This document shows, piece after piece, positions 9,202 through 18,086 of a stretch of 64,000 bases of DNA. How positions within the stretch are numbered: position 1 is the first letter of the stretch; every line of letters begins with the position of its first letter. This DNA is from TMED109 sp015660425 (lineage in GTDB: Bacteria; Pseudomonadota; Alphaproteobacteria; TMED109), in contig JAPYTH010000004.1 of the NCBI GenBank assembly GCA_029936295.1, positions 1-64,000 on the forward strand, given 5' to 3'. The notes beneath the pieces were generated by a model. It saw only the letters and a list, made by a program, of their open reading frames with translations, ran no database searches and was not told the DNA's origin. The translations under genes were made by a program, and so were the position numbers.

Positions 9202-10174
9202 GCTCAATTACTTGCTCAAAGTTAATATTATTATTATAAAAATAATGTAATTTATACATATATTCATTAGGGTCTTTTGTTAAAATTTTTTTAGAATCCT
9301 TTTTATTTTTTTTGTCTATTAATCTAGTTAAAAAAAATCTAATACAGTAAATTTTGCATATTATATTTATTGAAGTTAATTCATTATAAGAAATCTTCCT
9401 ATATTTATTATAACTGTTTATAAGGATTTTAACCTTGTCCATATTGAGTTGTATGCTTTTGTTATTGGTATGATAAAAACACCATGATATAATAACTATT
9501 GCAATATCTGATATTAGATAATCATAATTTGAAAAATAAAAATCTATAAACCCTTCTATTTTGCCCTTATTAAATAATACGTTATCAGGGAATAGATCTC
9601 CATGAATAATACCTTTAGGTATATTAATTTTATTAAGACTATCATAATCATTAATTACATTCTCAAATTTATTTTTAATAGTTATATCATACTCTAAAAT
9701 AAGGCTATTATTTTCTAAAATTGTATTTATATAAAATTTTTTATCAAATCGTTGCCTAATATTATTTGGATATTTTAATGAAATATTATGAAGTTTAGCT
9801 ATATAGGCTCCTAATTGATCTAAATGAGATACTCTATGTCTATACAGGAATTTACCATTTAGATATGTTAATAATGAAGATGGTTTATTAGATACTAAAT
9901 TTATTAAGTTATTATTTCTGTCAGTAATTGGAAATGGGCAAGAAAAACCTGATTTATTTAAAAATACCATAAGTTTTAAAAATTCTTTAAGATTATTTGC
10001 AACATAATTATCTTCAAAGATAGTAAATATATATTTTTTTTTTTTTGTGGTTATTATATAATTACTATTCTGTACACCATCGTATATTGGTGTATAGCTA
10101 ATATAATTTAAAAGTTTATAGTTAAATATTATATTCTTAATGTTTTCTTCATTAAGTTCTGTTAAATATGCCAT
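9194..10174 (-). CDS. thrB: Homoserine kinase, APH-fold (ThrB type II)
   Basis: Phosphorylates homoserine for threonine synthesis. The protein belongs to the aminoglycoside-phosphotransferase fold used by alphaproteobacterial ThrB, not the GHMP fold. Evidence: start AYLTELNEENIKNI, GVQNSNYIITT for the nucleotide loop, GIIHGDLFPDNVLF for the catalytic loop (HGD) and GFIDFYFSNYDYLISDIAI with the metal Asp. 326 residues is normal. Its product feeds the threonine synthase at 4036-5454. The C-terminal half is unusually rich in Lys and Asn, like the rest of the window. Confidence 0.93.
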   Translation of the reverse strand: MAYLTELNEENIKNIIFNYKLLNYISYTPIYDGVQNSNYIITTKKKKYIFTIFEDNYVANNLKEFLKLMVFLNKSGFSCPFPITDRNNNLINLVSNKPSSLLTYLNGKFLYRHRVSHLDQLGAYIAKLHNISLKYPNNIRQRFDKKFYINTILENNSLILEYDITIKNKFENVINDYDSLNKINIPKGIIHGDLFPDNVLFNKGKIEGFIDFYFSNYDYLISDIAIVIISWCFYHTNNKSIQLNMDKVKILINSYNKYRKISYNELTSINIICKIYCIRFFLTRLIDKKNKKDSKKILTKDPNEYMYKLHYFYNNNINFEQVIEHE

Positions 10175-10235
10175 GTAATATTATTACTATATAAAGTATA
10201 ACATATGTATATTTAATTTTAATAAAGGCTATAAA

Positions 10236-10769
10236 ATGTTCTTGTATCAAAATAAAACAAAAATATTTTTTTTATTAATGTTATTATTTATTTTGTTTGC
10301 ATGTAGTGAGTCAGGAACAAAAATTGCAGGATTATTTGAGGATAATTTTAGTGAAAAAAATGAAAAAACTTGTCCAAAAGTTAAATTTATTGAAGGTATA
10401 GATAAAATAAAATTTAAAGAAGAATCTAAGAATATATATGAAGTAAATTTTTTTGAAGTTAAATGGAAGTGTTATTCTTATAATACTCCAAACAAACAAG
10501 ATATAGATAATAACATAGAGTTAGATATAAAATTTAAAATAGATTATGAAGATAATATTAAAGTATTTAAGGTAGAAAAATTTAGTTTCGTATTAGCTAT
10601 ATTAAATGAAAAAAATGAAATAATTATAAAAAATAAATTTGATAGATCATTTTTAAATAAAGAAAATTCAGAAATACTTAATAATCAAAATGGTATTATT
10701 AACATAAAGCTTAAAGACAATAATAAAGATATATCTCAATATTTATTATTATTAGGGTTTATTCAATAA
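10236..10769 (+). CDS. Putative lipoprotein of unknown function
   Basis: I do not recognise a family. The N-terminus is a lipoprotein signal: KTKIFFLLMLLFILFAC with the lipid-acceptor Cys23 followed by SESGTK. The remaining 150 residues are Lys-, Asn- and Ile-rich and alternate in a way that suggests beta strands (for example IELDIKFKIDYEDNIKVF). One further Cys lies at TCPKV and another at WKCYSY; they could form a disulfide. It is divergent from thrB and converges on atpF with 11 bases between stops. Being real is supported by the clean lipobox and by filling the gap between two conserved operons. Confidence 0.7.
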   Translation: MFLYQNKTKIFFLLMLLFILFACSESGTKIAGLFEDNFSEKNEKTCPKVKFIEGIDKIKFKEESKNIYEVNFFEVKWKCYSYNTPNKQDIDNNIELDIKFKIDYEDNIKVFKVEKFSFVLAILNEKNEIIIKNKFDRSFLNKENSEILNNQNGIINIKLKDNNKDISQYLLLLGFIQ

Positions 10770-10780
10770 ATTATTTTTTA

Positions 10781-11380
10781 CTAAGAAGATGATAAAGCTG
10801 AAGGTATATTTTTAATAAAATTATCAAATATTTTATTTGATTTATCATTATTCAATTCCTTTGCTACAATATATTCAACAGATCTTAACGTTATAGTTGT
10901 GATTTTATTTTTTACATTATTTGCAGCTTCAGTATGCATATATTGAATTTCTCTCTCAGCAGATACATTTTTTCTTTCTATTTCATTATTAATATTTTCT
11001 AAATACAATGTAGCATTTTTTAGAGCTAGTTTTTTTTGGTTTAAAATTAGTTTTTCAGTGGCTGCTTTATGATTTGCTAATGCTTCCTGGCTCGCTTTAA
11101 GTAATTTTTGAGCATCAACAAGAGCACTTTCTGAATTATCAATTTTCTCTTTAATAGTATTTGATCTATTATCTAAAGCAGTATTAGCCGCTTTAGTCGC
11201 TTTTTTTGCAACAAGAATTACAAACAAAATAAAGGCCATTAATACCCAGAATTTTTCATCTAAATTTATACCTAGAAATTGTGGATAGTTACTTCCTTCT
11301 GCCGCTAAAGAAGGGAATGAGTATAATAAAGCATAAAATAAAGTTAATATTTTGATGCCTTGATTTTTAATTCTATTCAT
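10781..11380 (-). CDS. atpF: ATP synthase F0 subunit b
   Basis: Peripheral stalk subunit joining F0 to F1. From ATG at 11380 the 199-residue protein has a signal-peptide-like leader (ILTLFYALLYSFPSLAAE), a membrane helix (FWVLMAFILFVILVAKK) and a long charged coiled coil. The frame can be extended to TTG at 11410, but the ATG gives only an 8-base overlap with the b' gene and is preferred. The leader is strikingly similar in protein and DNA to that of the neighbouring b' gene (see findings). Last gene of the F0 operon. Confidence 0.92.
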   Translation of the reverse strand: MNRIKNQGIKILTLFYALLYSFPSLAAEGSNYPQFLGINLDEKFWVLMAFILFVILVAKKATKAANTALDNRSNTIKEKIDNSESALVDAQKLLKASQEALANHKAATEKLILNQKKLALKNATLYLENINNEIERKNVSAEREIQYMHTEAANNVKNKITTITLRSVEYIVAKELNNDKSNKIFDNFIKNIPSALSSS

Positions 11381-11963
11381 TTTTATAATTCTCTGAATAT
11401 TTATTAACAATTTTCTTTAAAATAGTAGTATTTGGTTTTGTAAAATATATTTTTTTTATAATATTTTCAGCAGCTTCGCTAGAAATTTTTTCAATATTTT
11501 TATTAAAACTTTCTATTTCTTTTGTAAGTTTTATTTTTTCTTGTGTAATTTTTGTATTGATATTTTTCTGACATTCTTGAATTTTTTGTTCAGCTTCTGC
11601 AGTACTTTTCTGGGAAATTTCATTTACTAATACTTTAATACTTTCGTTAGTCTCTTTTATTGCTAATTGGTGCTGTTTATTAGCTTCATCTATTTTGTTT
11701 CTTATTTCTTCAGCCTTATTTAAATTATTTATAACTTTCATATCTCTAGTTGAAATTATTTCAGAAATTCTAGGAAGTGCAATATATTTCATAGAGAAAT
11801 AGAGTATTAAAAATATTATAAATAGCCATACTAATTGAGGCATGAAATCTGGAATAACCATTTGAGGCATGCTGCCACCTTTACTTTCAGCAGCCATAGA
11901 AGGGTAAGTGCAAAAAAATATATAAAATATAGTTAATATTTTTATACTCTTATTACGGATCAT
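11373..11963 (-). CDS. atpF2: ATP synthase F0 subunit b'
   Basis: Second, divergent peripheral stalk subunit, pairing with b as in photosynthetic bacteria and alphaproteobacteria. It shows a leader (IKILTIFYIFFCTYPSMAAE), then SMPQMVIPDFMPQLVWLFIIFLILYFSMKYIALPRISEII, the hallmark of b' (P-Q-x-W-L-x-I-x-F, L-P-R-I), then a coiled coil. 196 residues. AAGG lies about 8 bases before the ATG. The leader ending in AAE could be a cleavable signal or an extra helix; only a protein N-terminus would tell. Confidence 0.92.
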   Translation of the reverse strand: MIRNKSIKILTIFYIFFCTYPSMAAESKGGSMPQMVIPDFMPQLVWLFIIFLILYFSMKYIALPRISEIISTRDMKVINNLNKAEEIRNKIDEANKQHQLAIKETNESIKVLVNEISQKSTAEAEQKIQECQKNINTKITQEKIKLTKEIESFNKNIEKISSEAAENIIKKIYFTKPNTTILKKIVNKYSENYKNE

Positions 11964-12009
11964 TTTCTTAGCCTTTTATTAGATTAGATTAAGGTTTTTA
12001 TTTAAATTC

Positions 12010-12234
12010 CTAGCTGAACATAATTAGGAATGCCATCACTAAGGCATAAAGCGCTACAGCTTCTGTCAGTGCAAACCCTAGCAATACATTACCAAATACT
12101 TTTGACGCTGCACCAGGGTTTCTCATAGAGCCTGCAACATATTGGCCAAATATATTACCTATGCCGACACCAGCTCCTGCTACACCAATAGTTGCTAATC
12201 CTGCACCTATTAATTTTGCTGCTTCTATATCCAT
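12010..12234 (-). CDS. atpE: ATP synthase F0 subunit c
   Basis: Proteolipid of the rotor ring. 74 residues form two helices around the polar loop GQYVAGSMRNPGA. The ion-binding carboxylate is Glu58 in GFALTEAVALYAL; there is no extra Gln/Thr sodium-site pattern that I can identify, so proton coupling is likely. A perfect AAGGAG at 12242-12247 with 7-base spacing is among the strongest ribosome sites in the window, as expected for the subunit needed in most copies. Confidence 0.96.
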   Translation of the reverse strand: MDIEAAKLIGAGLATIGVAGAGVGIGNIFGQYVAGSMRNPGAASKVFGNVLLGFALTEAVALYALVMAFLIMFS

Positions 12235-12255
12235 GTTAATTCTCCTTTTTTTATA

Positions 12256-12990
12256 TTAATGTTCTGGATGAAATGAGTCACTTAAATACAAACAAGTTAA
12301 CACTGCAAATACATAAGCTTGTAAAAAAGCTATTAATGTTTCTAAAATATATAATAATACTATAAATAAAAATGGTGCAATTCCAAATATACCTAAAGCC
12401 ACAACAAAACCTGCAAACACTTTAATCATTGTATGGCCAGCCATCATATTTGCTGCCAATCTTACAGCAAGACTTATAGGTCTAGAAATATAAGAAACTA
12501 TTTCTATAGGAACTAAAAGTGGTGCTAAAAATATAGGAACTCCTCTGGGAAGAAAAAGCCTTAAATATTTATGGCCATGCAATACAAAACCTAAAATAGT
12601 GGCTAATAGAAATATGCCAAATGCAAGGGCAAAAGTCACAATTATATGACTAGTAACTGTAAAGCTATAAGGAATTAATCCGAGTATATTACAAAATAAA
12701 ATAAACATAAATAAAGTGTAGACTAGAGGGAAGAATTTTTTTCCATCCTTACCTAAGTTATCTTTTGTCGTATTATATATCATTTCATAGCTCATTTCGG
12801 CTAATGATTGTAAACGTCCCGGAACTATAGATTTTTTTTTAGTAGCATAAATTAAAAATACATTTAAAATTATCAAAACTGCTATCATCATTAGTGAAGA
12901 ATTTGTTAATGATATATCAATACCACCAATCTTCATTTCAAAGATTCTATGAATTGTAAATTGATCTAATGGAGAGTGTTTTTCTGTCAA
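12256..12990 (-). CDS. atpB: ATP synthase F0 subunit a
   Basis: Stator channel of the proton path. 244 residues with the typical start SPLDQFTIHRIFEMKIGGIDIS, five or six helices, the conserved Arg in SLAVRLAANMMAGHT and the last helix VLTCLYLSDSFHPEH. Motif RLQSLAEMSYEMIYN is also characteristic. It follows atpI and precedes atpE in the order I-a-c-b'-b usual for alphaproteobacteria, in which the F1 genes lie elsewhere; none is in this window. Confidence 0.96.
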   Translation of the reverse strand: MTEKHSPLDQFTIHRIFEMKIGGIDISLTNSSLMMIAVLIILNVFLIYATKKKSIVPGRLQSLAEMSYEMIYNTTKDNLGKDGKKFFPLVYTLFMFILFCNILGLIPYSFTVTSHIIVTFALAFGIFLLATILGFVLHGHKYLRLFLPRGVPIFLAPLLVPIEIVSYISRPISLAVRLAANMMAGHTMIKVFAGFVVALGIFGIAPFLFIVLLYILETLIAFLQAYVFAVLTCLYLSDSFHPEH

Positions 12991-13035
12991 TTTTTATCCT
13001 TAAACTATGCTTAAAAATTAATAATATGTTATTTA

Positions 13036-13344
13036 TTATTTTGCAAATTTTTTTGCTGATTTATATGAAGTGTAAATACCTGATATAAAGCCAATAATCA
13101 AAAAAATTATTAATAAAATTGGTTTTGTGTCAAAAAAGTAATCTAAAGTCCAGCCTATTGATCCCCCTACTATAATATTAGCAAATAATTCTGAAACAAT
13201 TTTAAATGCATGAGGAAATCCACTAAATTGTCTATTTTTATTAGTTTCTTCTTCATTTATTTTATTTGCCTTAATATTATCTAGTTTTTTAGATAAGTTC
13301 TTTAATGAATTTTCTAAATCATCTACTTTTTTTTGGTTAGACAT
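13036..13344 (-). CDS. atpI: ATP synthase accessory protein AtpI (AtpZ/AtpI family)
   Basis: Small two-helix membrane protein that helps c-ring assembly. From ATG at 13344 (MSNQKKVDDLEN) it has 102 residues: a charged coiled start, then two hydrophobic helices (IVSELFANIIVGGSIGWTLDYFF and ILLIIFLIIGFISGIYTSY) with the family Gly-rich pattern. A longer frame from TTG at 13395 would run through the promoter; AGGG about 10 bases before the ATG supports the shorter form. First gene of the F0 operon. Confidence 0.88.
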   Translation of the reverse strand: MSNQKKVDDLENSLKNLSKKLDNIKANKINEEETNKNRQFSGFPHAFKIVSELFANIIVGGSIGWTLDYFFDTKPILLIIFLIIGFISGIYTSYKSAKKFAK

Positions 13345-13379
13345 ATATTTAAACCCTAAAAAACTTATGATTTTTGCAA

Positions 13380-13408
13380 AACATAATGTATACAAACGTC
13401 ACTGTCAA
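13380..13408 (-). promoter_or_regulatory. Sigma70-type promoter of the F0 operon
   Basis: On the minus strand, a perfect -35 TTGACA (bases 13403-13408) is followed after exactly 17 bases by TATGTT (13380-13385), a 4-of-6 match to the -10 consensus. It lies about 40 bases before the atpI ATG and between the smc stop and atpI, where an operon promoter is expected. It is the clearest promoter I could find in this AT-rich window. Confidence 0.6.
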
Positions 13409-13444
13409 GAAAGCCTAATAAATATAAATATATATGACATTTTA

Positions 13445-16400
13445 TTATGCAATTTTAATTTTTTCTGCTTCTTTTAATGATACTGAAACCAATTGAGATA
13501 CTCCTGGTTCTTGCATTGTAATACCATATAATCTATCCATTCTTGCCATGGTTAATCTATGGTGGCTTACAATTAAAAATCTAGTATCAGATTTTTTTGA
13601 AATAGAAGTAATTAAGTTTAGGAATCTATCTACATTTGATTCATCCAAAGGAGCATCAACTTCATCTAAAACACAAATTGGAGAAGGTTTAGTAAGAAAT
13701 ACTGAAAAAATTAAAGCCATGGCTGTTAAGGCTTGCTCACCTCCAGAAAGTAAGCTCATTTGTTGTAGTTTTTTCCCTGGAGGAGAAGCCATAAGTTCTA
13801 GACCTGATTCTAATGGATCATCTGAACCCTCAAGTTTTAAATAGGCTTCACCTCCACCAAATAAATCTGTAAATAATTCTTTAAAATATTTATTAACTTC
13901 TTCAAATGCTTCTATTAACCTTGATCGTGCTTTTTTGTTAATAGATCTTATGCTTGTTCTTAATTGACTAATAGCATTCATTAAATCATCTTTTTCCTTT
14001 TCTATTTCCTCTAATTTTATTCTTAAATTTTCTGAGTCTTCTTCTGCTACTAAATTTACTGGTCCTATTCTTTCTCTTTGTATTATTAACTTTTCTAATG
14101 CAAAGTTGGATTCTTCGGTATTAATTACTTCTATAGATGTATCAATTATTTGATTAAATTTGTCAGGAGTAATATTGAGTTTTTCATAAATTCTTTCTTT
14201 ATCATTATTCTTTCTTTCAAGAGACTGTTGTAATAGACCCTCCTGTCTGGCTTTATTTTCCCTATAATTTATTAGTTCTTCATTATAAGATCGAAGTTCA
14301 TTAATTATACTTTTGTTAGTATTCTCTTTATTAGATAGTTTATCAGATGATTTAATTAATTTTTCTTTTAAATTATCAATTTCCTTTAAAACTTTAATTT
14401 TAGATTCTTCTATTTGTATAGGCTTAAGGTCAAGATTTTTTAGATTTATTTCAGCATTGTCTTGATTGCTTTTAAGATTATTAATTCTATTTATGATATT
14501 ATTTATTTGTGCATCTAACCTAGATTTCTCATTTTTTAATTGATTTAATTGATTTCCTCTATTCTCAATACTACTTAATTCTTTTTGGTATATTGAAATT
14601 TTGTTGCTTAGGTCAATTTTATTTTGTTTATTTTTAATAGTTATTTCATCAATTTTATTTTTAAGAGTTTCTATTGAAATTAAAGATTTTTCTTTGTTAA
14701 GATAATTATCCAATTCATTAGATAATGTCTGAAGTAAATGTTCATATTTTGATTTAGATGATTCCAGAATTGCTAATTTTGTTCTGTTTGCATTGTTATT
14801 TTCTATATAAATTGAGAGAGAATTTTGTTGTTGATCTATAATATTTCTTATATCTATTTTAGTATTATTTATATTTAGTAAAATATTATTGTGTTCTATT
14901 TTATTTTTTTCAGCTAATTCTATTTTAGCATTTAAATTTAAAATTTCAGCTTCATATTTACTTTTATTCTCCTGAGCATGTTTAATATTAGAAGTAAGGT
15001 CTATAAGGTTTGTTTTATTTTGTAATATTTGATTAGCGGGTGTTTTAGCATCTTCAGTATGTGTATATCCATCCCAACGCCATAACCCTCCAGTTTTAGT
15101 AACTAGCTGTTGGCCAGGCTTAAGTTTATGTTGAAGGAGGTCACCTTCTTCAGGTGTATTAACTAAACCAGTCAATTTTAAAATATTTAAAACTTCAGGA
15201 ACTCCTTTTGCATATTCAGCTAAATTAATGATGCCTTCCGGAAGATTTTTTAAAGAATCTTGTTCAATATTTCTCCATTCAATTGACGATTTTTCTAGTG
15301 AAGCTTTTAAACCATGACCTAAACTAGCCTCAATAGCTTTCTCAAATCCTTTAGGAAATTTAAGGTAATTTATTACAATATTTTTTTCATTACTTTCAAA
15401 TAATTTAGTTAAAATATCTTTAGATGCATTATATTCAGCAATATTTCTTAACTTATCATGTAACATTAATTTATTTTGATTAATTTTTTCATTATATTTT
15501 TTAATTTCTGCATTAATTACATCTAATTTCTTAATAGTTGCCTTTTCATTGATATCTTCTTCATTTAATTGTTTTTTAAGAGTATTTATTTCATTAGAAA
15601 AAACATCTTTTTTAACACTATTCTTGTTTGCATTATTTAATTTTTCTAATTCAGCTATGGTATTTTTTAAGTTGTCTTTAGTGTCTTCTTTTTGGAGATT
15701 TAGTTTAGATATTTCATTTTTTAAATTTTCTCTTTGTGATATATTATAACTTAAGACTCTTTCCGATTCTGTTAAAATTTCAGAATTATTAGCCTCTTCT
15801 TTTTTTGCATTTTCTAAATCTGCTTTGAGTTTATTGAGGTTTATATTTGGGTTATTAGAATTTATTTTACTTATCTCATTAGATAATTCTTTAAATTGAG
15901 TATCCAATTCTATCTGTAATTTTTCTTCATTTAGTATTTCCATTATTACATATTTAATATTATTTTTTTGATTAATTTGCTCTAAAGAAATACTTTCCTT
16001 TTCCTTAAGAAGAAGGTCATATTCAACTTTTAATTTATTTAATAGATTAGAATACTTTTGACTTTCTTCTCTTAACGGAGATAAATCATTTTCTGCTTTT
16101 TGTTGTATAAGTGACTTACTAGAAATTTTTCTTGTAATTTTGTCCACATTTTCTTTAAAATTTTCTAATTCTTTTTTATTATCTTCTATGTTTTTAATAT
16201 TTTTTTTCCAACGTTGATAGAGAATTATTGCTTCTGTTTTTCTAATATTTTCTGAAATATTTTTATAACGTTTTGCTTGATTAGATTGTTTAGATAATTC
16301 TTTTAATCGCATTACATCATTAGTAATAATTTCTTCTAATTTTTCAAGGTTAACTTCTGTAGATTTTAGTTTTAGTTCAGTTTCATGTTTTCTTGCGTGA

Positions 16401-16918
16401 ATTCCTGAAATTCCTGCAGCCTCTTCAAGAATTTGCCTTCTTTCTTGTGGTTTAGAATTAATAATTTTTCCTACTTGTCCTTGGTCAACTATTGCATTTG
16501 ATCTTGATCCGATTGCTATATCAGCAAATAAAATTTGAACATCTCTTTGTCTTACTTCTTTATTATTAATTCTATATGTAGAACCTGCATCTTTCTCGAT
16601 TTTTCTAGAAACTTCTATTTCATCACTATTTGTATAAGTTTGAAGTAATTCTTCATTATTATTTTCTATAGTTAATGTGACTTCTGCTGAATTTCTTGAT
16701 GGGCGTCCTTTAGTGCCTGCAAAAATGACATCATTCATTTCACCAGCCCTAAGTCGAGAAGGCCCTGCTTCTCCCATATTCCATTTCATGGCTTCTACTA
16801 TGTTTGATTTGCCACAACCATTTGGACCAACTAGTCCTGTAAGCCCTGGTTTGATGTCAAGTACAGTTGTATCAACAAAAGATTTAAAACCTGTAATTTT
16901 TAATCTAGTAAATTTCAT
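13445..16918 (-). CDS. smc: Chromosome partition protein SMC
   Basis: Structural maintenance of chromosomes ATPase, the core of condensin. 1157 residues in head-coil-hinge-coil-head order. Walker A is GPNGCGKS at residues 31-38; the signature LSGGEQALTAMAL lies near 1055 and Walker B with D-loop ICVLDEVDAPLDESNVDRF near 1077-1095. The coiled arms are extremely Lys-, Asn- and Glu-rich. The hinge is near residues 500-610 (YLKFPKGFEKAIEASLGHGLKA). No ScpA or ScpB genes are in the window. smc-dsbA-dciA-mutY is a common alphaproteobacterial gene order. Confidence 0.97.
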   Translation of the reverse strand: MKFTRLKITGFKSFVDTTVLDIKPGLTGLVGPNGCGKSNIVEAMKWNMGEAGPSRLRAGEMNDVIFAGTKGRPSRNSAEVTLTIENNNEELLQTYTNSDEIEVSRKIEKDAGSTYRINNKEVRQRDVQILFADIAIGSRSNAIVDQGQVGKIINSKPQERRQILEEAAGISGIHARKHETELKLKSTEVNLEKLEEIITNDVMRLKELSKQSNQAKRYKNISENIRKTEAIILYQRWKKNIKNIEDNKKELENFKENVDKITRKISSKSLIQQKAENDLSPLREESQKYSNLLNKLKVEYDLLLKEKESISLEQINQKNNIKYVIMEILNEEKLQIELDTQFKELSNEISKINSNNPNINLNKLKADLENAKKEEANNSEILTESERVLSYNISQRENLKNEISKLNLQKEDTKDNLKNTIAELEKLNNANKNSVKKDVFSNEINTLKKQLNEEDINEKATIKKLDVINAEIKKYNEKINQNKLMLHDKLRNIAEYNASKDILTKLFESNEKNIVINYLKFPKGFEKAIEASLGHGLKASLEKSSIEWRNIEQDSLKNLPEGIINLAEYAKGVPEVLNILKLTGLVNTPEEGDLLQHKLKPGQQLVTKTGGLWRWDGYTHTEDAKTPANQILQNKTNLIDLTSNIKHAQENKSKYEAEILNLNAKIELAEKNKIEHNNILLNINNTKIDIRNIIDQQQNSLSIYIENNNANRTKLAILESSKSKYEHLLQTLSNELDNYLNKEKSLISIETLKNKIDEITIKNKQNKIDLSNKISIYQKELSSIENRGNQLNQLKNEKSRLDAQINNIINRINNLKSNQDNAEINLKNLDLKPIQIEESKIKVLKEIDNLKEKLIKSSDKLSNKENTNKSIINELRSYNEELINYRENKARQEGLLQQSLERKNNDKERIYEKLNITPDKFNQIIDTSIEVINTEESNFALEKLIIQRERIGPVNLVAEEDSENLRIKLEEIEKEKDDLMNAISQLRTSIRSINKKARSRLIEAFEEVNKYFKELFTDLFGGGEAYLKLEGSDDPLESGLELMASPPGKKLQQMSLLSGGEQALTAMALIFSVFLTKPSPICVLDEVDAPLDESNVDRFLNLITSISKKSDTRFLIVSHHRLTMARMDRLYGITMQEPGVSQLVSVSLKEAEKIKIA

Positions 16919-16940
16919 TAAGAAGCCATATATACAACAT

Positions 16941-16968
16941 ATTGTATGATTGATTTTTTAATTAACAA
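16941..16968 (-). promoter_or_regulatory. Possible promoter of smc
   Basis: On the minus strand TTGTTA (16963-16968) and TACAAT (16941-16946) are 16 bases apart, 23 bases before the smc ATG. The -10 is 5 of 6 and the -35 is 4 of 6. The gap between dsbA and smc (74 bases) is large for this window. In AT-rich DNA such matches arise by chance, so confidence is low. Confidence 0.3.
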
Positions 16969-16992
16969 AATGTTCTTTCATCTAATAGTAAA

Positions 16993-17586
16993 TTAATTTA
17001 TAAGTTGTTTTAATTTTTTAAGATCAAATTTACCTTCAACTTTTTTACCATTTACAAAAAAAGTAGGCGTTGCCTCAACTCCTTTAATATCTATAGCATA
17101 TTTTCTACCTGCAAGTAATGATTTCCATCTCTCTTGATTTTCTGGTGTTTCTTCTAGACAGGATAAAATAGTTGATTCTTCTAAACCTAAAGGCTTTAAT
17201 ATATTGTATATATTATTAACAATATTGTCTGATTGTGTCCATTCCGTTTGTTTTTGAAAGAGTCTATTCAGTACTGGAAAAAATTGTTCGTCATTCATGC
17301 ATTGAGTAACCATCGCGCCTAACATAGCGCCTCTATCAAGAGGGAAATCATTAAACACTAGTTTTGCCTTTCCTGAATCAATGTATTCTTTTTTTATATC
17401 TTTTATAGTGTTGTTATGAAAATTTGCGCAATGACCGCAAGACATAGAAGCATATTCTTCTATAATAATTTTTGCATCTTCATTTCCTATTACTCTTCCT
17501 GGCAGAGGTTTTGGAGTTTCATCTGCAAATGATGAAAGTGGCAATACAAAAAATATTATAAATATAACTCTAATTAGGTTCTTCAT
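16993..17586 (-). CDS. DsbA-family periplasmic thiol oxidoreductase
   Basis: Thioredoxin-fold protein with a signal peptide (KNLIRVIFIIFFVLPLSSFADE) and the redox motif CGHC in EYASMSCGHCANFH. The cis-Pro loop is VEATPTFFVNGKKVEG. 197 residues; the arrangement fits the alphaproteobacterial DsbA/Com1-like group often called DsbA-like thioredoxin-domain proteins. The start is ATG 17586, because GAGGAG sits 7 bases upstream; the longer frame from GTG 17601 would put that ribosome site inside the gene. Electron partner could be the DsbD-like protein at 6162-8207 if it acts as an isomerase, which is not decided by sequence. Confidence 0.9.
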   Translation of the reverse strand: MKNLIRVIFIIFFVLPLSSFADETPKPLPGRVIGNEDAKIIIEEYASMSCGHCANFHNNTIKDIKKEYIDSGKAKLVFNDFPLDRGAMLGAMVTQCMNDEQFFPVLNRLFQKQTEWTQSDNIVNNIYNILKPLGLEESTILSCLEETPENQERWKSLLAGRKYAIDIKGVEATPTFFVNGKKVEGKFDLKKLKQLIN

Positions 17587-17612
17587 TTTTAAACTCCTCA
17601 CAAATTTATAAT

Positions 17613-18074
17613 TTATTTTATCTCAGAAAAAAATGATTTTGCAAAACTATTAAGATTTTCTTTTAGTTTTTCATTTTTGACTTTGTTTAGTATAGACTTT
17701 AATGTATTATTTTCTTTAGTAGATAGAGTATTTTTTTTTTTAATTATAGTTTTATTTTCAATTTCTATTGTTCCTTGTTTAATTTTTATATTAGTAATGG
17801 CTTTGTACCCCATCATAAATGATATTCTATCGATAATTTTTGGAATAGCATATTGAAATTCTAGTGCATGAGAGCTGCTACATTTAACAATAAGTAATTT
17901 ATTCTGAGTGAGCGATTCTGGTATAGTATAAGAACCTATCTCATCTCCTACTATATCCTTCCAATTTGTAAGTATTTTTTGTTCTTTAAAGCCTCTTTTT
18001 TTAAAAATATCTTTAGTAATACTGCTAGATATAATACTAATTCTTTGAGGTTTATATAGTTTTTTTGAGTTCAT
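17613..18074 (-). CDS. dciA: DUF721 / DciA-like protein
   Basis: DciA is the ancestral loader of the replicative helicase DnaB in bacteria that lack DnaC or DnaI. The 153-residue protein has the DUF721 core: LTNWKDIVGDEIGSYTIPESL followed by LIVKCSSSHALEFQYAIPKIIDRI, a KH-like fold region. The C-terminal third is a Lys-rich tail. It sits between dsbA and the divergent mutY gene, the usual place in alphaproteobacteria. Only 12 bases separate its ATG from the annotated mutY ATG. Confidence 0.82.
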   Translation of the reverse strand: MNSKKLYKPQRISIISSSITKDIFKKRGFKEQKILTNWKDIVGDEIGSYTIPESLTQNKLLIVKCSSSHALEFQYAIPKIIDRISFMMGYKAITNIKIKQGTIEIENKTIIKKKNTLSTKENNTLKSILNKVKNEKLKENLNSFAKSFFSEIK

Positions 18075-18086
18075 ATTTCATAATCA

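Noticed and set aside
13548..13844. 98-codon plus-strand ORF inside smc
   Set aside because: Lies opposite the conserved SMC C-terminal head; shadow of a strongly conserved gene, no ribosome site.
16933..16948. Short inverted repeat ATACAA/TTGTAT before smc
   Set aside because: Six-base arms are expected by chance in this composition and it overlaps the proposed -10 element.
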